Source of the DNA: Palsa-461 sp963768185
GTDB taxonomy: Bacteria > Actinomycetota > Acidimicrobiia > Acidimicrobiales > RAAP-2
Direction: 5' to 3'
Length of the DNA stretch: 64,000 nt
NCBI GenBank assembly: GCA_963768185.1
Contig: CAVYGS010000005.1
Span: 744,001 to 808,000, forward strand
The position numbers and the translations under genes were made by a program. This document shows positions 37,751 to 46,503 of the stretch, in pieces. Below the pieces are notes generated by a model. It made no database searches. It was not told where the DNA came from and saw only the letters and a program-made list of their open reading frames with translations. How positions within the stretch are numbered: position 1 is the stretch's first letter; each line of letters starts with the position of its first letter.

Positions 37751-38659
37751 TTAATGACTCTCGACGGATCCACCCAAATAAATGGCGGTCAATATCGCGA
37801 AAATAAACGCCTGCAGACCGGCGATTAGCACGCATTCGAACAGGTAGATCGCGACACCAAGAGGCAGGGTGAACCAGCCAATGGCCGGAATACCCAGCAA
37901 CACCGCCATGTCACCCGCCATGAAATCTATCAAAAGGTGTCCGGCCAGCAGATTGGCCCAGAGCCGGATCGCCAGTGAGAGCAGCCGCAGGAAGTGCGAG
38001 ATGATCTCCAGCGGGTACAGGAAAGCCAGCATCCCTCCACCGATGCCCGCCGGCACCAAGGACTTCAGATAGCCCCTGAACCCGTGGTGACGGAGACCCT
38101 CGACGTTGTACGCGATGAATACGCCCAACGCGAGGAGGAGCGGCAGTGCGACATTGGTGTCAGCGGCGTAGATCTGGAAAGAAGGGACACTCAGCCCACC
38201 CAGATGGAGCTTGTCCACCGTGTTGACGGGCAACGGGATATACCCGATGAGGTTGGTGACGAGAACGAACACGAACAGCGCGAAGACAAGCGGAAACCAC
38301 CTCCGGGCCATTCGTTCGCCCATGCTGTCATTCGTCAACCGTTTCGCCAGGTCGTAGCCCCATTCGACAGCGGTCTGGACCCGGTTGGGCCGCATCTGCA
38401 TGCGCCGGGCGACCCAGACAAGGATGCCGATCGTCAGCACCGCGGTCACCAGGAGGTAGAACACTCCCTTGTCGATCTCCAGCGGTCCGATGAGGTGCAC
38501 CCACGTCGTCAAGTGGTACGGAGAGACGATGTTGAAGGAGTTGTTCTTGTGGCTGTGGACGCCATAGGCGATCGAGAGCCCGATCAACCCAGCGAGATAG
38601 ACGAGAACGATGCCGTAGGTGATCCGCCTGCGGCGGCTCATGTTGGCCAGGAAACTCAC
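37751..38659 (-). CDS. atpB: ATP synthase a subunit
   Basis: 302 residues with five to six membrane helices. The essential arginine is in LLSLAIRLWANLLAGHLLID, followed by the final helix pair ending AGLQAFIFAILTAIYLGGS. It forms the proton half-channels beside the c-ring. Its start overlaps the upstream AtpI-like stop by 4 nt (ATGA). The initial N-terminal residues (MSRRRRITYGIVLVYLAGLI) include an extra hydrophobic helix. Confidence 0.95.
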   Translation of the reverse strand: MSFLANMSRRRRITYGIVLVYLAGLIGLSIAYGVHSHKNNSFNIVSPYHLTTWVHLIGPLEIDKGVFYLLVTAVLTIGILVWVARRMQMRPNRVQTAVEWGYDLAKRLTNDSMGERMARRWFPLVFALFVFVLVTNLIGYIPLPVNTVDKLHLGGLSVPSFQIYAADTNVALPLLLALGVFIAYNVEGLRHHGFRGYLKSLVPAGIGGGMLAFLYPLEIISHFLRLLSLAIRLWANLLAGHLLIDFMAGDMAVLLGIPAIGWFTLPLGVAIYLFECVLIAGLQAFIFAILTAIYLGGSVESH

Positions 38660-39102
38660 TGGACGACCCTCCGCCGCGGTGGTCCGCTGAGCAGTTTGAT
38701 CACGAAGGCCACCGAGTATCCGCCGAAGATCACGAGCGATGCGGTGAGCCCGTCCCGGCGTCCGCCGGTGACGGCCGCGATGACGATCACACCCGCCAGC
38801 AGCCAGATCCTCGCGAACCCCTCAAAAAGGGTAACGCCCAGCTGCTTCAACGGCTCGGTGAACTTACGCGTCCAACGCCGGTCGGCCTCGCCGATCACGC
38901 GCTGCACCAACCATCCCCCAGCACCAAGGGCGTAACCAAGCATCGGCGCACCGAACACGATGGCTGGAATCACCGCGAGCACCACCAGCGGCACGTCCAG
39001 ATAACGCACCACCCACCGCAACACGACAAGCGGACGCACGTGGAGCTTGGCGTCAGCGTCTAGCGCCAAAGAAGGCTCCGAGGGTGAGGAGCCTCGCGTC
39101 AC
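38656..39102 (-). CDS. atpI: AtpI-like membrane protein (ATP synthase protein I region)
   Basis: 148 residues from GTG 39102. Hydrophobic segments VPLVVLAVIPAIVFGAPMLG, YALGAGGWLV, IWLLAGVIVIAAVTGG and LVIFGGYSVAFVIKLL fit a small four-helix protein. Its position directly before atpB, with a 4-nt overlap, is that of atpI (Rv1303-like), thought to help c-ring assembly. Sequence similarity to AtpI is weak, so the call rests on position and topology. The open frame extends upstream without a stop into the 3' part of wecA. Confidence 0.55.
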   Translation of the reverse strand: MTRGSSPSEPSLALDADAKLHVRPLVVLRWVVRYLDVPLVVLAVIPAIVFGAPMLGYALGAGGWLVQRVIGEADRRWTRKFTEPLKQLGVTLFEGFARIWLLAGVIVIAAVTGGRRDGLTASLVIFGGYSVAFVIKLLSGPPRRRVVQ

Positions 39103-39340
39103 GACAGAGGTGCTGTAGGGCAGTCGTTCACCGGGGGGTCCAGACGTCACGCAGCAAAGATGGCTCCGCCGGCACGAACCCGGCGCGCCCGTTGTGGCGC
39201 TGCCGAACCGGTGACGGAGCCTCGTGTCACCTGAGACGATCATCTCATCCCGCCTCGCCCATCGGCAAAACCGCTGCCGCCTTCTCCGCCCCACTGCGGG
39301 TGACCCTGGAGGACGCCTGGGGCGGGTGAGGACCAGGCCG

Positions 39341-40555
39341 TCAGGGACGGGCCGACGCGCCGGCGATCCCGACCGTTCGGCGCCGGCTGGACGGCCCGGC
39401 CAGGCCCCAGGCGCCAGCGGACCGGCCCCGTCCGATGACGAAGAGGCCGGACCATCGGCGTCGCGCCGGCGGAGCCCAGGGTGGAACAGGGTGTAGAGGC
39501 CGACGCCGAGCACCGCAGCCCCGAAGGGGATGAAGGCGTTGACCCGCGGGATAAACAACGGGAACAAGCACAAACCCGGACAAGACGGCCGTCCAGGCCC
39601 ACAAGATGAGCACGCTGCGGCGATGCCCGTGGCCGAGGCTAAGCAGCCGGTGGTGGATGTGTTCCTTGTCGGGCGTGTGGAACCCGGTCCCCCGGGCGGT
39701 CCGCCGGACGAACGCGAACGCGGCATCGAGGAGGGGCACGCCCAGGATGAACACCGGAATGAACAGCGGGGCGAAGAAGAAGTAGGTCGACCCGCTGGTG
39801 ACGAGGATGCGACCGCCGATGACCATCGTGGACGCGGACATCATGAGTCCGAGCAGGAGCGCGCCGGCATCACCCATGAAGACCCTCGCCGGGTGGAAGT
39901 TGAAGGGCAGGAACCCGAGGCACACCCCACACGCGATGGCGGCGATGAGCGGGCCGATATTGGACAGGGGGAGCACCCCGAGCTCCATGAGGCGCAGGCC
40001 GTAGACGGCGAGCGCCCCGCCGGCGATCGCCACGATCCCAGTCGCCAATCCGTCGAGCCCGTCGATCAGGTTGATCGCGTTGGTGAGTGCGATGACCCAG
40101 ATGGCGGTGATGAGCGGGGTCACGCCGGGGGTGAGCGCGACCAGGCCGGCGAGCGGGATCTTGATCCAGTACATCGTGACCCCGAGGAAGTAGAGGATGC
40201 TCGCCGCGAGCACCTGGCCAGCCACCTTGGCCGGGGCGGACATCTCGCGGACGTCGTCGATCAGCCCCACGGCAAAGATCGCGGCGCACGCGAGAACGAC
40301 GCCGAGGGGCTCGGACGAGTCGGCAAAGACGTCGTGGAGCGGCGAGACGAGCGCCGCCACCGTGATGGCCACGAGGAACCCGAGCAGCATCGCGGCGCCT
40401 CCGCCATAGGGCGTCGTCCGCTCGTGGACCTTGCGCTCCTGGGGCACCGCGACGTAGCCCACCCTCTGGGACAGGTTCCGCGCCGGGATGGTCGCCGCCG
40501 CCGTCACCGCCGCGGCGATCCCGAGGATGATCCCGTACCAGGCGAGCGGCGGCAC
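39341..40555 (-). CDS. Undecaprenyl-phosphate GlcNAc-1-phosphate transferase family (WecA/TagO/Rfe-like), frameshifted at the 3' end
   Basis: Polytopic prenyl-phosphate glycosyl-1-phosphate transferase. The motifs are FAVGLIDDVREM (Asp-Asp metal site), ALTNAINLIDGLDGLATG, FHPARVFMGDAGALLLGL and DKEHIHHRLL. It couples a sugar-1-phosphate to undecaprenyl phosphate to begin cell-wall polymer (arabinogalactan-like or other glycan) assembly. After LWAWTAVLSGFVL the frame shifts near 39555-39575; in another frame the sequence continues sensibly as FPLFIPRVNAFIPFGAAVLG and VGLYTLFHPG. One extra base would explain it. The gene order before atpI is the same as rfe in Mycobacterium. Confidence 0.85.
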   Translation of the reverse strand: MPPLAWYGIILGIAAAVTAAATIPARNLSQRVGYVAVPQERKVHERTTPYGGGAAMLLGFLVAITVAALVSPLHDVFADSSEPLGVVLACAAIFAVGLIDDVREMSAPAKVAGQVLAASILYFLGVTMYWIKIPLAGLVALTPGVTPLITAIWVIALTNAINLIDGLDGLATGIVAIAGGALAVYGLRLMELGVLPLSNIGPLIAAIACGVCLGFLPFNFHPARVFMGDAGALLLGLMMSASTMVIGGRILVTSGSTYFFFAPLFIPVFILGVPLLDAAFAFVRRTARGTGFHTPDKEHIHHRLLSLGHGHRRSVLILWAWTAVLSGFVLVPVVYPAGQRLHPLRGCGARRRPLHPVPPWAPPARRRWSGLFVIGRGRSAGAWGLAGPSSRRRTVGIAGASARP

Positions 40556-40576
40556 GACCGACTCCGCGATCGGTGC

Positions 40577-41929
40577 TTACGTCGAGCCGGTCAGGCCCGG
40601 ATAAGGAGGAAAGGCGGCGCAGAGTCGGGCGACGTCGGCGCGTACCCCGGCGAGCGCGTCGGCGTCGTCCCGGTTGCGCAACGTGCGGCCGAGGAGCTCG
40701 GCGATCCGCGCCATCTCGGGCTCACCCATCCCCGCCGTGGTCTCGGCGGCGGTGCCGAGCCGGAGTCCCGACGTCACGAACGGCGACCGTGGATCGTCGG
40801 GGATGGTGTTGCGGTTACAGGTGATGCCCGAACGGTCCAGCACCTCCTGGGCCACCTTGCCGGTGAGGTCCGGGTCGAACGCCCGGAGGTCGACCAGCAC
40901 CATGTGGTTGTCGGTCCCGCCCGAGACGAGCCGGAAGCCCTCCGCCCGGAGCGCGGCGGCGAACGCCTTGGTGTTCGACACAATGGCGGCGGCGTAGGTG
41001 CCGAACTCCGGCCTGGCCGCCTCGGCGAAGGCCACGGCCTTGGCCGCGATCACGTGCTCGAGGGGGCCGCCTTGGAGGCCCGGAAAAATCGCGCTGTCGA
41101 TCTTCTTGGCGAGCTCTCTCGAGGTGAGGATCGCGCCGCCGCGGGGACCCCGCAGGGTCTTATGCGTCGTAAAGGTCACCACATCGGCGATGCCGACCGG
41201 GTTGGGATGCACGCCCCCCGCGATGAGGCCGGCCGGGTGGGCCACGTCGAACATCAACATGGCGCCGACCTCGTCGGCGATCTGGCGGAACGGCTCGGGT
41301 TCGATCACCCTCGGGTAGGCGGTCGAACCGGCGACGATGAGCCTCGGCTGCTCGGACTTGGCCTGGTCACGCACCTGATCGAAGTCGATGACCTCGCCGG
41401 GGTGGTCGGGGTCGTCGCTCGCCGGGGTGACCCCGTAGGAAACGAAGCGCCAGATCTTGGAGGTGATCGACGCCGGCGATCCGTGCGTGAGGTGACCGCC
41501 GTGGTCCAGCCGCATGGCCAGCACGGTGTCGCCCGGCTCGAGGAGGGCCTGGTATGCGGCGAGGTTGGCGCTCGCTCCGGAGTGGGGCTGCACGTTGGCG
41601 TGCTCGGCGCCGAAGAGCGACTTGGCCCGCTCGCGGGCCAGGTCCTCGACCTCGTCGATGACCCGGTTGCCCCCGTAGTAACGGGCACCGGGGTAGCCCT
41701 CCGAGTACTTGTTGGTGAGCACCGAGCCGGTCGCCGCCAACACGGCCGGTGAGGTGAAGTTCTCCGACGCGATGAGCTGCAACGTCGTAGTCTGGCGGCC
41801 GAACTCCTCGCCGATCAGCCGGGCCACTTCCGGGTCGGCGCTCAGCCAGTCGCCGAACGGGGAGCCCGGGGGCTCACCGCGCGACCGCCGCCCGGCGGTG
41901 AACGCCACGCCCGTTCGCCGTCGACCCAT
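40577..41929 (-). CDS. glyA: Serine hydroxymethyltransferase
   Basis: 450 residues. LQLIASENFTSPAVLAATGS, LTNKYSEGYPGARYYGGN, DVAHPAGLIAGGVHPNPVGI and the PLP lysine motif VVTFTTHKTLRGPRGG identify GlyA. It converts serine and tetrahydrofolate to glycine and methylene-THF. The N-terminus has about 25 extra residues before the conserved FGDWLSADPEV, so a later start is possible. It lies between tsaC and wecA, a location not shared with the Mycobacterium order. Confidence 0.95.
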   Translation of the reverse strand: MGRRRTGVAFTAGRRSRGEPPGSPFGDWLSADPEVARLIGEEFGRQTTTLQLIASENFTSPAVLAATGSVLTNKYSEGYPGARYYGGNRVIDEVEDLARERAKSLFGAEHANVQPHSGASANLAAYQALLEPGDTVLAMRLDHGGHLTHGSPASITSKIWRFVSYGVTPASDDPDHPGEVIDFDQVRDQAKSEQPRLIVAGSTAYPRVIEPEPFRQIADEVGAMLMFDVAHPAGLIAGGVHPNPVGIADVVTFTTHKTLRGPRGGAILTSRELAKKIDSAIFPGLQGGPLEHVIAAKAVAFAEAARPEFGTYAAAIVSNTKAFAAALRAEGFRLVSGGTDNHMVLVDLRAFDPDLTGKVAQEVLDRSGITCNRNTIPDDPRSPFVTSGLRLGTAAETTAGMGEPEMARIAELLGRTLRNRDDADALAGVRADVARLCAAFPPYPGLTGST

Positions 41930-41989
41930 GAGCCGAGTGTACCCAGGACCCGGCCGGTTCTCGGGGGCCCCGGTCTACGCTGCAACGCC

Positions 41990-43557
41990 GTGGCGCTCGA
42001 TCCGAGGACCCCCGTGCTGGTCGGGGTGGGTCAGGTCACACTCCGACCCGGCGACGGCCACGAGGGGGAGGCACCGGCCGAGCCGCTGGATCTCATGGAG
42101 CGAGCCGGTCGGGCGGCGATCGACGATGCCGGCGGCTCGGCCGCACGCCTGGTGTCCTCGATCGGCAGCATCCGGGTGGTCCGGTCGCTCCAGTGGAACG
42201 TGCCGGACCCTGGCGCACTCGTCGCCGCCCGGCTCGGCGCATCGCCGAAGGAGAGCCTCCACAGTGCGATCGGGGGCAACACCCCCCAAACGCTGATGGC
42301 GGACACGGCGTCGGCGATCGCGGCCGGCCGCTTGGACGCCGCCATCGTCGTCGGCGCCGAGTGCGGATACGCCCGGGCGACCGCTCGGCGCGCCGGCGAA
42401 TGGCTGACCTGGACCGAGCAGGCCGCTGACACTCCGCCGGCGGTCTCCTTCGGGTCCGACCGTGCCCCGGTCACCGACCTGGAGGCGGCGCGTGGCCTCA
42501 CGATCCCGGTCCACGTCTACCCGCTGATCGAGAACGCGATCCGGATGTCCGCCGGCTGGACCCTCAGCGAGCACCGCGAGCGGATCGGATCGTTGTGGTC
42601 GCGCTTTTCACAGGTGGCAGCGACCAATCCCTACGCCTGGTCTCGCACGGCCCTCTCGCCAGAGGAGATCGTGCTGCCCGGACCGACGAATCGCATGATC
42701 GGGTTTCCGTACCCCAAGCTCTGCACGGCCAACATCCAGGTTGACCAGGGAGCCGCCTACCTCTGCTGCTCGGCGGCGACTGCCGAGGCGGCAGGGGTGC
42801 CGAAGGACCGGTGGGTCTTCCCGCTGTCCGCGGCCGAGGCGAACGACCACTGGTTCCTCTCCGAACGCGCCGAGCTGTCGCGTTCGCCGGCGATCCGCCT
42901 GGCCGGTGCATCGGCGCTGGGCTCGGCGGGCATCGGCATCGACGACGTCGCGGTGGTCGACCTCTACTCCTGCTTCCCGTGCGTGGTGCAGATCGCCGCG
43001 AGCGAGCTGGGTCTCCCGATCGACGGCGACGTGCGCCGGCTCACCCTCACCGGGGGGCTGACGTTCGGCGGCGGACCCGGCAACAACTACACGAGCCACG
43101 GGATCGCCTCGCTGGCCACGTGCGTTGCGCGAGCGCCCGGGCAGCGTCGGGGTCGCGACCGGACTGGGCTGGTTCGCCACCAAGCACGCGGTAGGCGTCT
43201 ACGCGACGAGACCGCCGAGCGACGGGTTCCGCTCCGAGAACGTGCAGTCTTCCGTCGACGCCCTCGAGAAGTGGACTGCCGACGACGGGTTCACCGGAAC
43301 CTGCGAGGTGGAGTCGTTCACCGTGACCTACGACCGCGACGGCGCGCCCGAGCGCGCCATCGTGGCCTGTCGGGTCGGACCGGCAACGCGCACGTGGGCG
43401 AACGTGACCGACCCCGACCAAATCGCGCTGCTGACGACGGCCGAGCAGCCCGGGTGGTCGGGCAGGGTCGGTGCCGACGGGGTGCTCGAGTTCGGCGAGC
43501 TGATCGATTGTGCCCGAGGGTCGAACCCGACTCGATCCTCGGCCCCATTTCACACGC
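41990..43557 (+). pseudogene. Thiolase-like acetyl-CoA acetyltransferase family protein, frameshifted
   Basis: The start (GTG 41990) gives PRTPVLVGVGQVTLRPGDGH, then ESLHSAIGGNTPQTLMADTA and YSCFPCVVQIAASELGLPI, continuing to GGLTFGGGPGNNYTSHGIAS as in the large actinobacterial thiolase-like acetyltransferases. Near 43118-43130 the frame breaks; it resumes as LRERPGSVGVATGLGWFATK and HAVGVYATRPP. About 8 bases appear to be missing from the expected VARLRERPG region. The second frame runs on into the tsaC region without the usual stop, so the 3' end is uncertain. Either a pseudogene or a miscalled sequence. Confidence 0.7.
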
Positions 43558-44172
43558 TCAGCCGAGGGCGGCCTCGAGTTCCGCCCACGCCAGAGCGCCC
43601 TCCCGCAGGCACCGCGGCCGTCGACCGGAGCAGTCGACAACGGTCGAAGGCGCCCCAGCGCATTCGCCTCCGTCGACGACCAGGGCGATTGTGGCCGAAT
43701 CGAACTGCTCGCGAAGCTCGTGCGCCGTGGTGCACGGCGGTGTGCCGTGGCGGTTGGCGCTCGTGACGGCTAGCGGGCCGGCAGCCAGGCAGAGCTCCTC
43801 GACGAAAGGATGGTCCGGCCAGCGGACGCCCACCGTGCGCCCGTGGCCGCCGACCAAGCGTCCGACCTCGCGCTGAGCCCTGGCGACGACGGTGAGCGGG
43901 CCGGGCCAGAACCGTTCGGTCAACTGAAAAGCGGACTGCGAGAACGACGCGGTCACTCGCCCGACCTGCTGGTGTCCGCCGATGAGCACGGGCAACGCAA
44001 GGTCATCGGGCCGACCCTTGGCCTCGAAGACCTGTGCGATCGCGTCAGGGTCCAAGATCGCGGCCAGGCCATAGACGGTGTCGGTGGGAATGCCCACGAC
44101 CGAACCGGACCGGAGCGCGTCGAGCACCCAGTCGATCTCGTCGACCCCGACGGTGTCGGGGCGAGGCGTCAT
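43558..44172 (-). CDS. tsaC: L-threonylcarbamoyladenylate synthase
   Basis: 204 residues. VVGIPTDTVYGLAAILDPDA, VFEAKGRPDDLALPVLI, FWPGPLTVV and PLAVTSANRHGTPP are the YrdC/Sua5 core motifs that bind threonine, bicarbonate and ATP. The product provides threonylcarbamoyl for t6A37 of ANN-decoding tRNAs. Its start overlaps the prmC stop by 4 nt. It is the short form, without a C-terminal Sua5 domain. Confidence 0.92.
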   Translation of the reverse strand: MTPRPDTVGVDEIDWVLDALRSGSVVGIPTDTVYGLAAILDPDAIAQVFEAKGRPDDLALPVLIGGHQQVGRVTASFSQSAFQLTERFWPGPLTVVARAQREVGRLVGGHGRTVGVRWPDHPFVEELCLAAGPLAVTSANRHGTPPCTTAHELREQFDSATIALVVDGGECAGAPSTVVDCSGRRPRCLREGALAWAELEAALG

Positions 44173-45071
44173 GCGAACCGGGCCACGAGCGCGCGCGGAT
44201 GGCCCGCGAGGTCCGGAAGCACCATCGCTTCGGCGGCCCCGAGACGTTCAGCGGCTCGCACTGCTGCATCGGCCTGTGGTGGCGCAAGCTCTATCACCGC
44301 AACGCCAGGCCGCGTCAGCCACTGCCCCGCGCCCGAGAGGATCGCCTCGATACACGCAAACCCCGGGGTGCCGTCGCGCCCGGCATCCGCCACCAACGCG
44401 CCGTAGGGCTCGTGCTCTCGGACCATCGGGTCGAGATGCGTCCAGTCCTCGGCGGCCACATAGGGCGGGTTCGAGACCACGAGCGAGATACGGCCCCGTT
44501 CGCGCGAGTCCAACGCCTCCCACCATGACCCTGCACGCAGCACCACCACACCAGCGGCGGCATCGCGTTCTGCCACCCGTTCGGAGTTGCGCGCCGCAAG
44601 CTCGAGTGCCGCCGGGTCGACATCCGTAGCGATCACCTCCAACCCCAGCCCGGACCGCTCGACGGCGATAGAGAGCGCGATCGCCCCGGTCCCCGTCCCG
44701 AGGTCGAGCACGGTCGGTGCGCCACCGACGGCGAGCAACCGGTCGAGCTCGGCCAGCGCGACATCGGTCACCCATTCAGTTTCGGGTCGCGGGATGAGCG
44801 CCCGCCGGTCGACCAGGAGATCGAGATTGCGGAAAGGCCAGTGGCCAAGCACGTACTGGAGGGGTTCTCCAGCGGCGCGTCGCTCGGCGAGCGAGCGCGC
44901 CCGGGACGGCGCATCGCCGGGAGGGACGCCGGTGTACGGGTCGAACGCGTCCTCGATGATCCAGCGCGCCTCTCGGTCCGAGCCCAAGGTCGCGGCCAGC
45001 GACTTCTCGAGCGAGCGGCGATCGGCCCCGTCGTCCGCGCCGATCACCAAGTTATGCAGCGCCCACGTCAT
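44169..45071 (-). CDS. prmC: Release factor glutamine methyltransferase
   Basis: 300 residues from ATG 45071, overlapping the prfA end by 20 nt. The helical N-domain contains GEPLQYVLGHWPF. The SAM domain shows PRPETEWVTDVAL, VLDLGTGTGAIALSIAVERS and the catalytic NPPY in LVVSNPPYVAAED. It methylates the GGQ glutamine of release factors, consistent with its place directly after prfA. A GTG at 45047 is an alternative start. Confidence 0.93.
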   Translation of the reverse strand: MTWALHNLVIGADDGADRRSLEKSLAATLGSDREARWIIEDAFDPYTGVPPGDAPSRARSLAERRAAGEPLQYVLGHWPFRNLDLLVDRRALIPRPETEWVTDVALAELDRLLAVGGAPTVLDLGTGTGAIALSIAVERSGLGLEVIATDVDPAALELAARNSERVAERDAAAGVVVLRAGSWWEALDSRERGRISLVVSNPPYVAAEDWTHLDPMVREHEPYGALVADAGRDGTPGFACIEAILSGAGQWLTRPGVAVIELAPPQADAAVRAAERLGAAEAMVLPDLAGHPRALVARFA

Positions 45072-46140
45072 CCTCGCCGAGCTGCCGGGCGCGCTTGTCG
45101 GCCATGAGCGCCTCGGCGAACTCGTCGAGGTCACCCGCGAGCACCTGGTCGAGGTTGTGCACCGTCAGCCCGATTCGGTGATCGGTGACGCGGTTGTCCT
45201 TGAAGTTGTAGGTCCGGATCTTTTCGGAGCGGCCCCCGCCCCCGACCTGGCTGCGCCGCGTCGCCGCGACCTCCGAGGCGCGGCGATCCTGCTCGGCCTT
45301 GAGCAGTCGGGAGCGCAGGACTGTCATCGCCTTGGCCCGGTTTTGGATCTGGCTCTTCTCGTCCTGCATTGCGACGACGATCCCGGAGGGGACGTGGGTG
45401 ATGCGCACGGCCGAGTCGGTCGTGTTGACGGACTGGCCACCGGGGCCGGTCGAGCGGTAGACGTCGATCCTCAGGTCGTTGGGGTCGATGACGACGTCGA
45501 CGTCGTCGGCCTCGGGGAGGACCGTGACGGTCGCCGACGAGGTGTGGACCCGGCCCTTGGACTCGGTCACCGGTACCCGCTGGACCCGGTGGGGTCCCGC
45601 CTCGTGCTCCAAGTAACGCCAGGCGTCCTTGCCCTTCACCAAGAAGACGACCTCGTTCAGGCCGTCCCGCCCGGTCGCGCTCTCGGAGAGGACCTCGAGG
45701 CCCCAGCGGTGGTTGTCGGCGAAGCGCGTGTACATCGTGAAGAGATCTCGGGCGAACAGGTTCGCTTCCTCTCCTCCCTCCGCTCCTCGGATCTCGACGA
45801 TCACGTTGCGGCCTTCGTTGGGATCCTTCGGGAGCAACAGCGCGCGAAGGCGGTCCTCGAGCTCGGCGACCTTGGCTTCCGACTCGTCCACCTCGGCGCG
45901 GACGAGCTCGCGTTCCTCACCGGCCGCCTCATCGCTCATCTGGTGCGCCGTGCTCACGTCCTCACGCGAGCGCTGCAGGTCCCGCCACACCGACACCACC
46001 TCATCGAGGTCCTTGCGGCGGATGGAGAGCTCGCGCAGACGCGACAGGTCACTCGAGGTGGCGGGATCCGCCAGCTCCTTTTCGACGGCCTCGTACTCGG
46101 TCTCGAGCCGGGCCATGCGAGCGTCGAGTGGCTCGGGCAC
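45052..46140 (-). CDS. prfA: Peptide chain release factor 1
   Basis: 362 residues. VEIRGAEGGEEANLFARDLF, RVHTSSATVTVLPEADDVDV, the peptidyl-hydrolysis motif GPGGQSVN and the RF1-specific VTDHRIGLTVHNLDQVLAGD are present. It recognises UAA and UAG. The start may be ATG 46140 or the in-frame ATG 46116. The order rpmE-prfA-prmC-tsaC is conserved. Confidence 0.95.
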   Translation of the reverse strand: MPEPLDARMARLETEYEAVEKELADPATSSDLSRLRELSIRRKDLDEVVSVWRDLQRSREDVSTAHQMSDEAAGEERELVRAEVDESEAKVAELEDRLRALLLPKDPNEGRNVIVEIRGAEGGEEANLFARDLFTMYTRFADNHRWGLEVLSESATGRDGLNEVVFLVKGKDAWRYLEHEAGPHRVQRVPVTESKGRVHTSSATVTVLPEADDVDVVIDPNDLRIDVYRSTGPGGQSVNTTDSAVRITHVPSGIVVAMQDEKSQIQNRAKAMTVLRSRLLKAEQDRRASEVAATRRSQVGGGGRSEKIRTYNFKDNRVTDHRIGLTVHNLDQVLAGDLDEFAEALMADKRARQLGEDDVGAA

Positions 46141-46182
46141 CAGGCCCAGGTTAGGACCAGGGGTCGGTGCGGCCGGCTGGGA

Positions 46183-46413
46183 CTAGCCCTTGGGCGTGCG
46201 CGCCTTCGCCGGCTTGCGCTGGCCGTAGCGTCGCTGGAACCGCTCGACGCGTCCACCGGAGTCGACCAACTTCTGCTTGCCGGTGAAGAAGGGGTGGCAC
46301 TCGCTGCAGAGCTCGACGTGGAGGTCCGGCTTGGTCGACCGGGTCGTGAAGGTATTGCCGCACGAGCAGCGCACCGTCGCCTCTCCGTATGCGGGGTGGA
46401 TGTCCGCCTTCAT
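46183..46413 (-). CDS. rpmE: 50S ribosomal protein L31
   Basis: 76 residues: KADIHPAYGEATVRCSCGNT and LHVELCSECHPFFTGKQKLV, then DSGGRVERFQRRYG. The CxC...CxxC set marks the zinc-containing L31 form. It lies between rho and prfA, as is standard. Confidence 0.96.
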   Translation of the reverse strand: MKADIHPAYGEATVRCSCGNTFTTRSTKPDLHVELCSECHPFFTGKQKLVDSGGRVERFQRRYGQRKPAKARTPKG

Positions 46414-46503
46414 GGTCTTTCTCCGTCTCTATCTCGTTCTCTGCGGCCGACCGAAGCCGGCGAGTGCGGTGTCTGCAAGGCCCAAAAGGGCTGTTCTATT
46501 CCC

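Noticed and set aside
39530..41752. A 740-codon open frame antisense to wecA and glyA
   Set aside because: Composition artefact opposite two well-identified genes.
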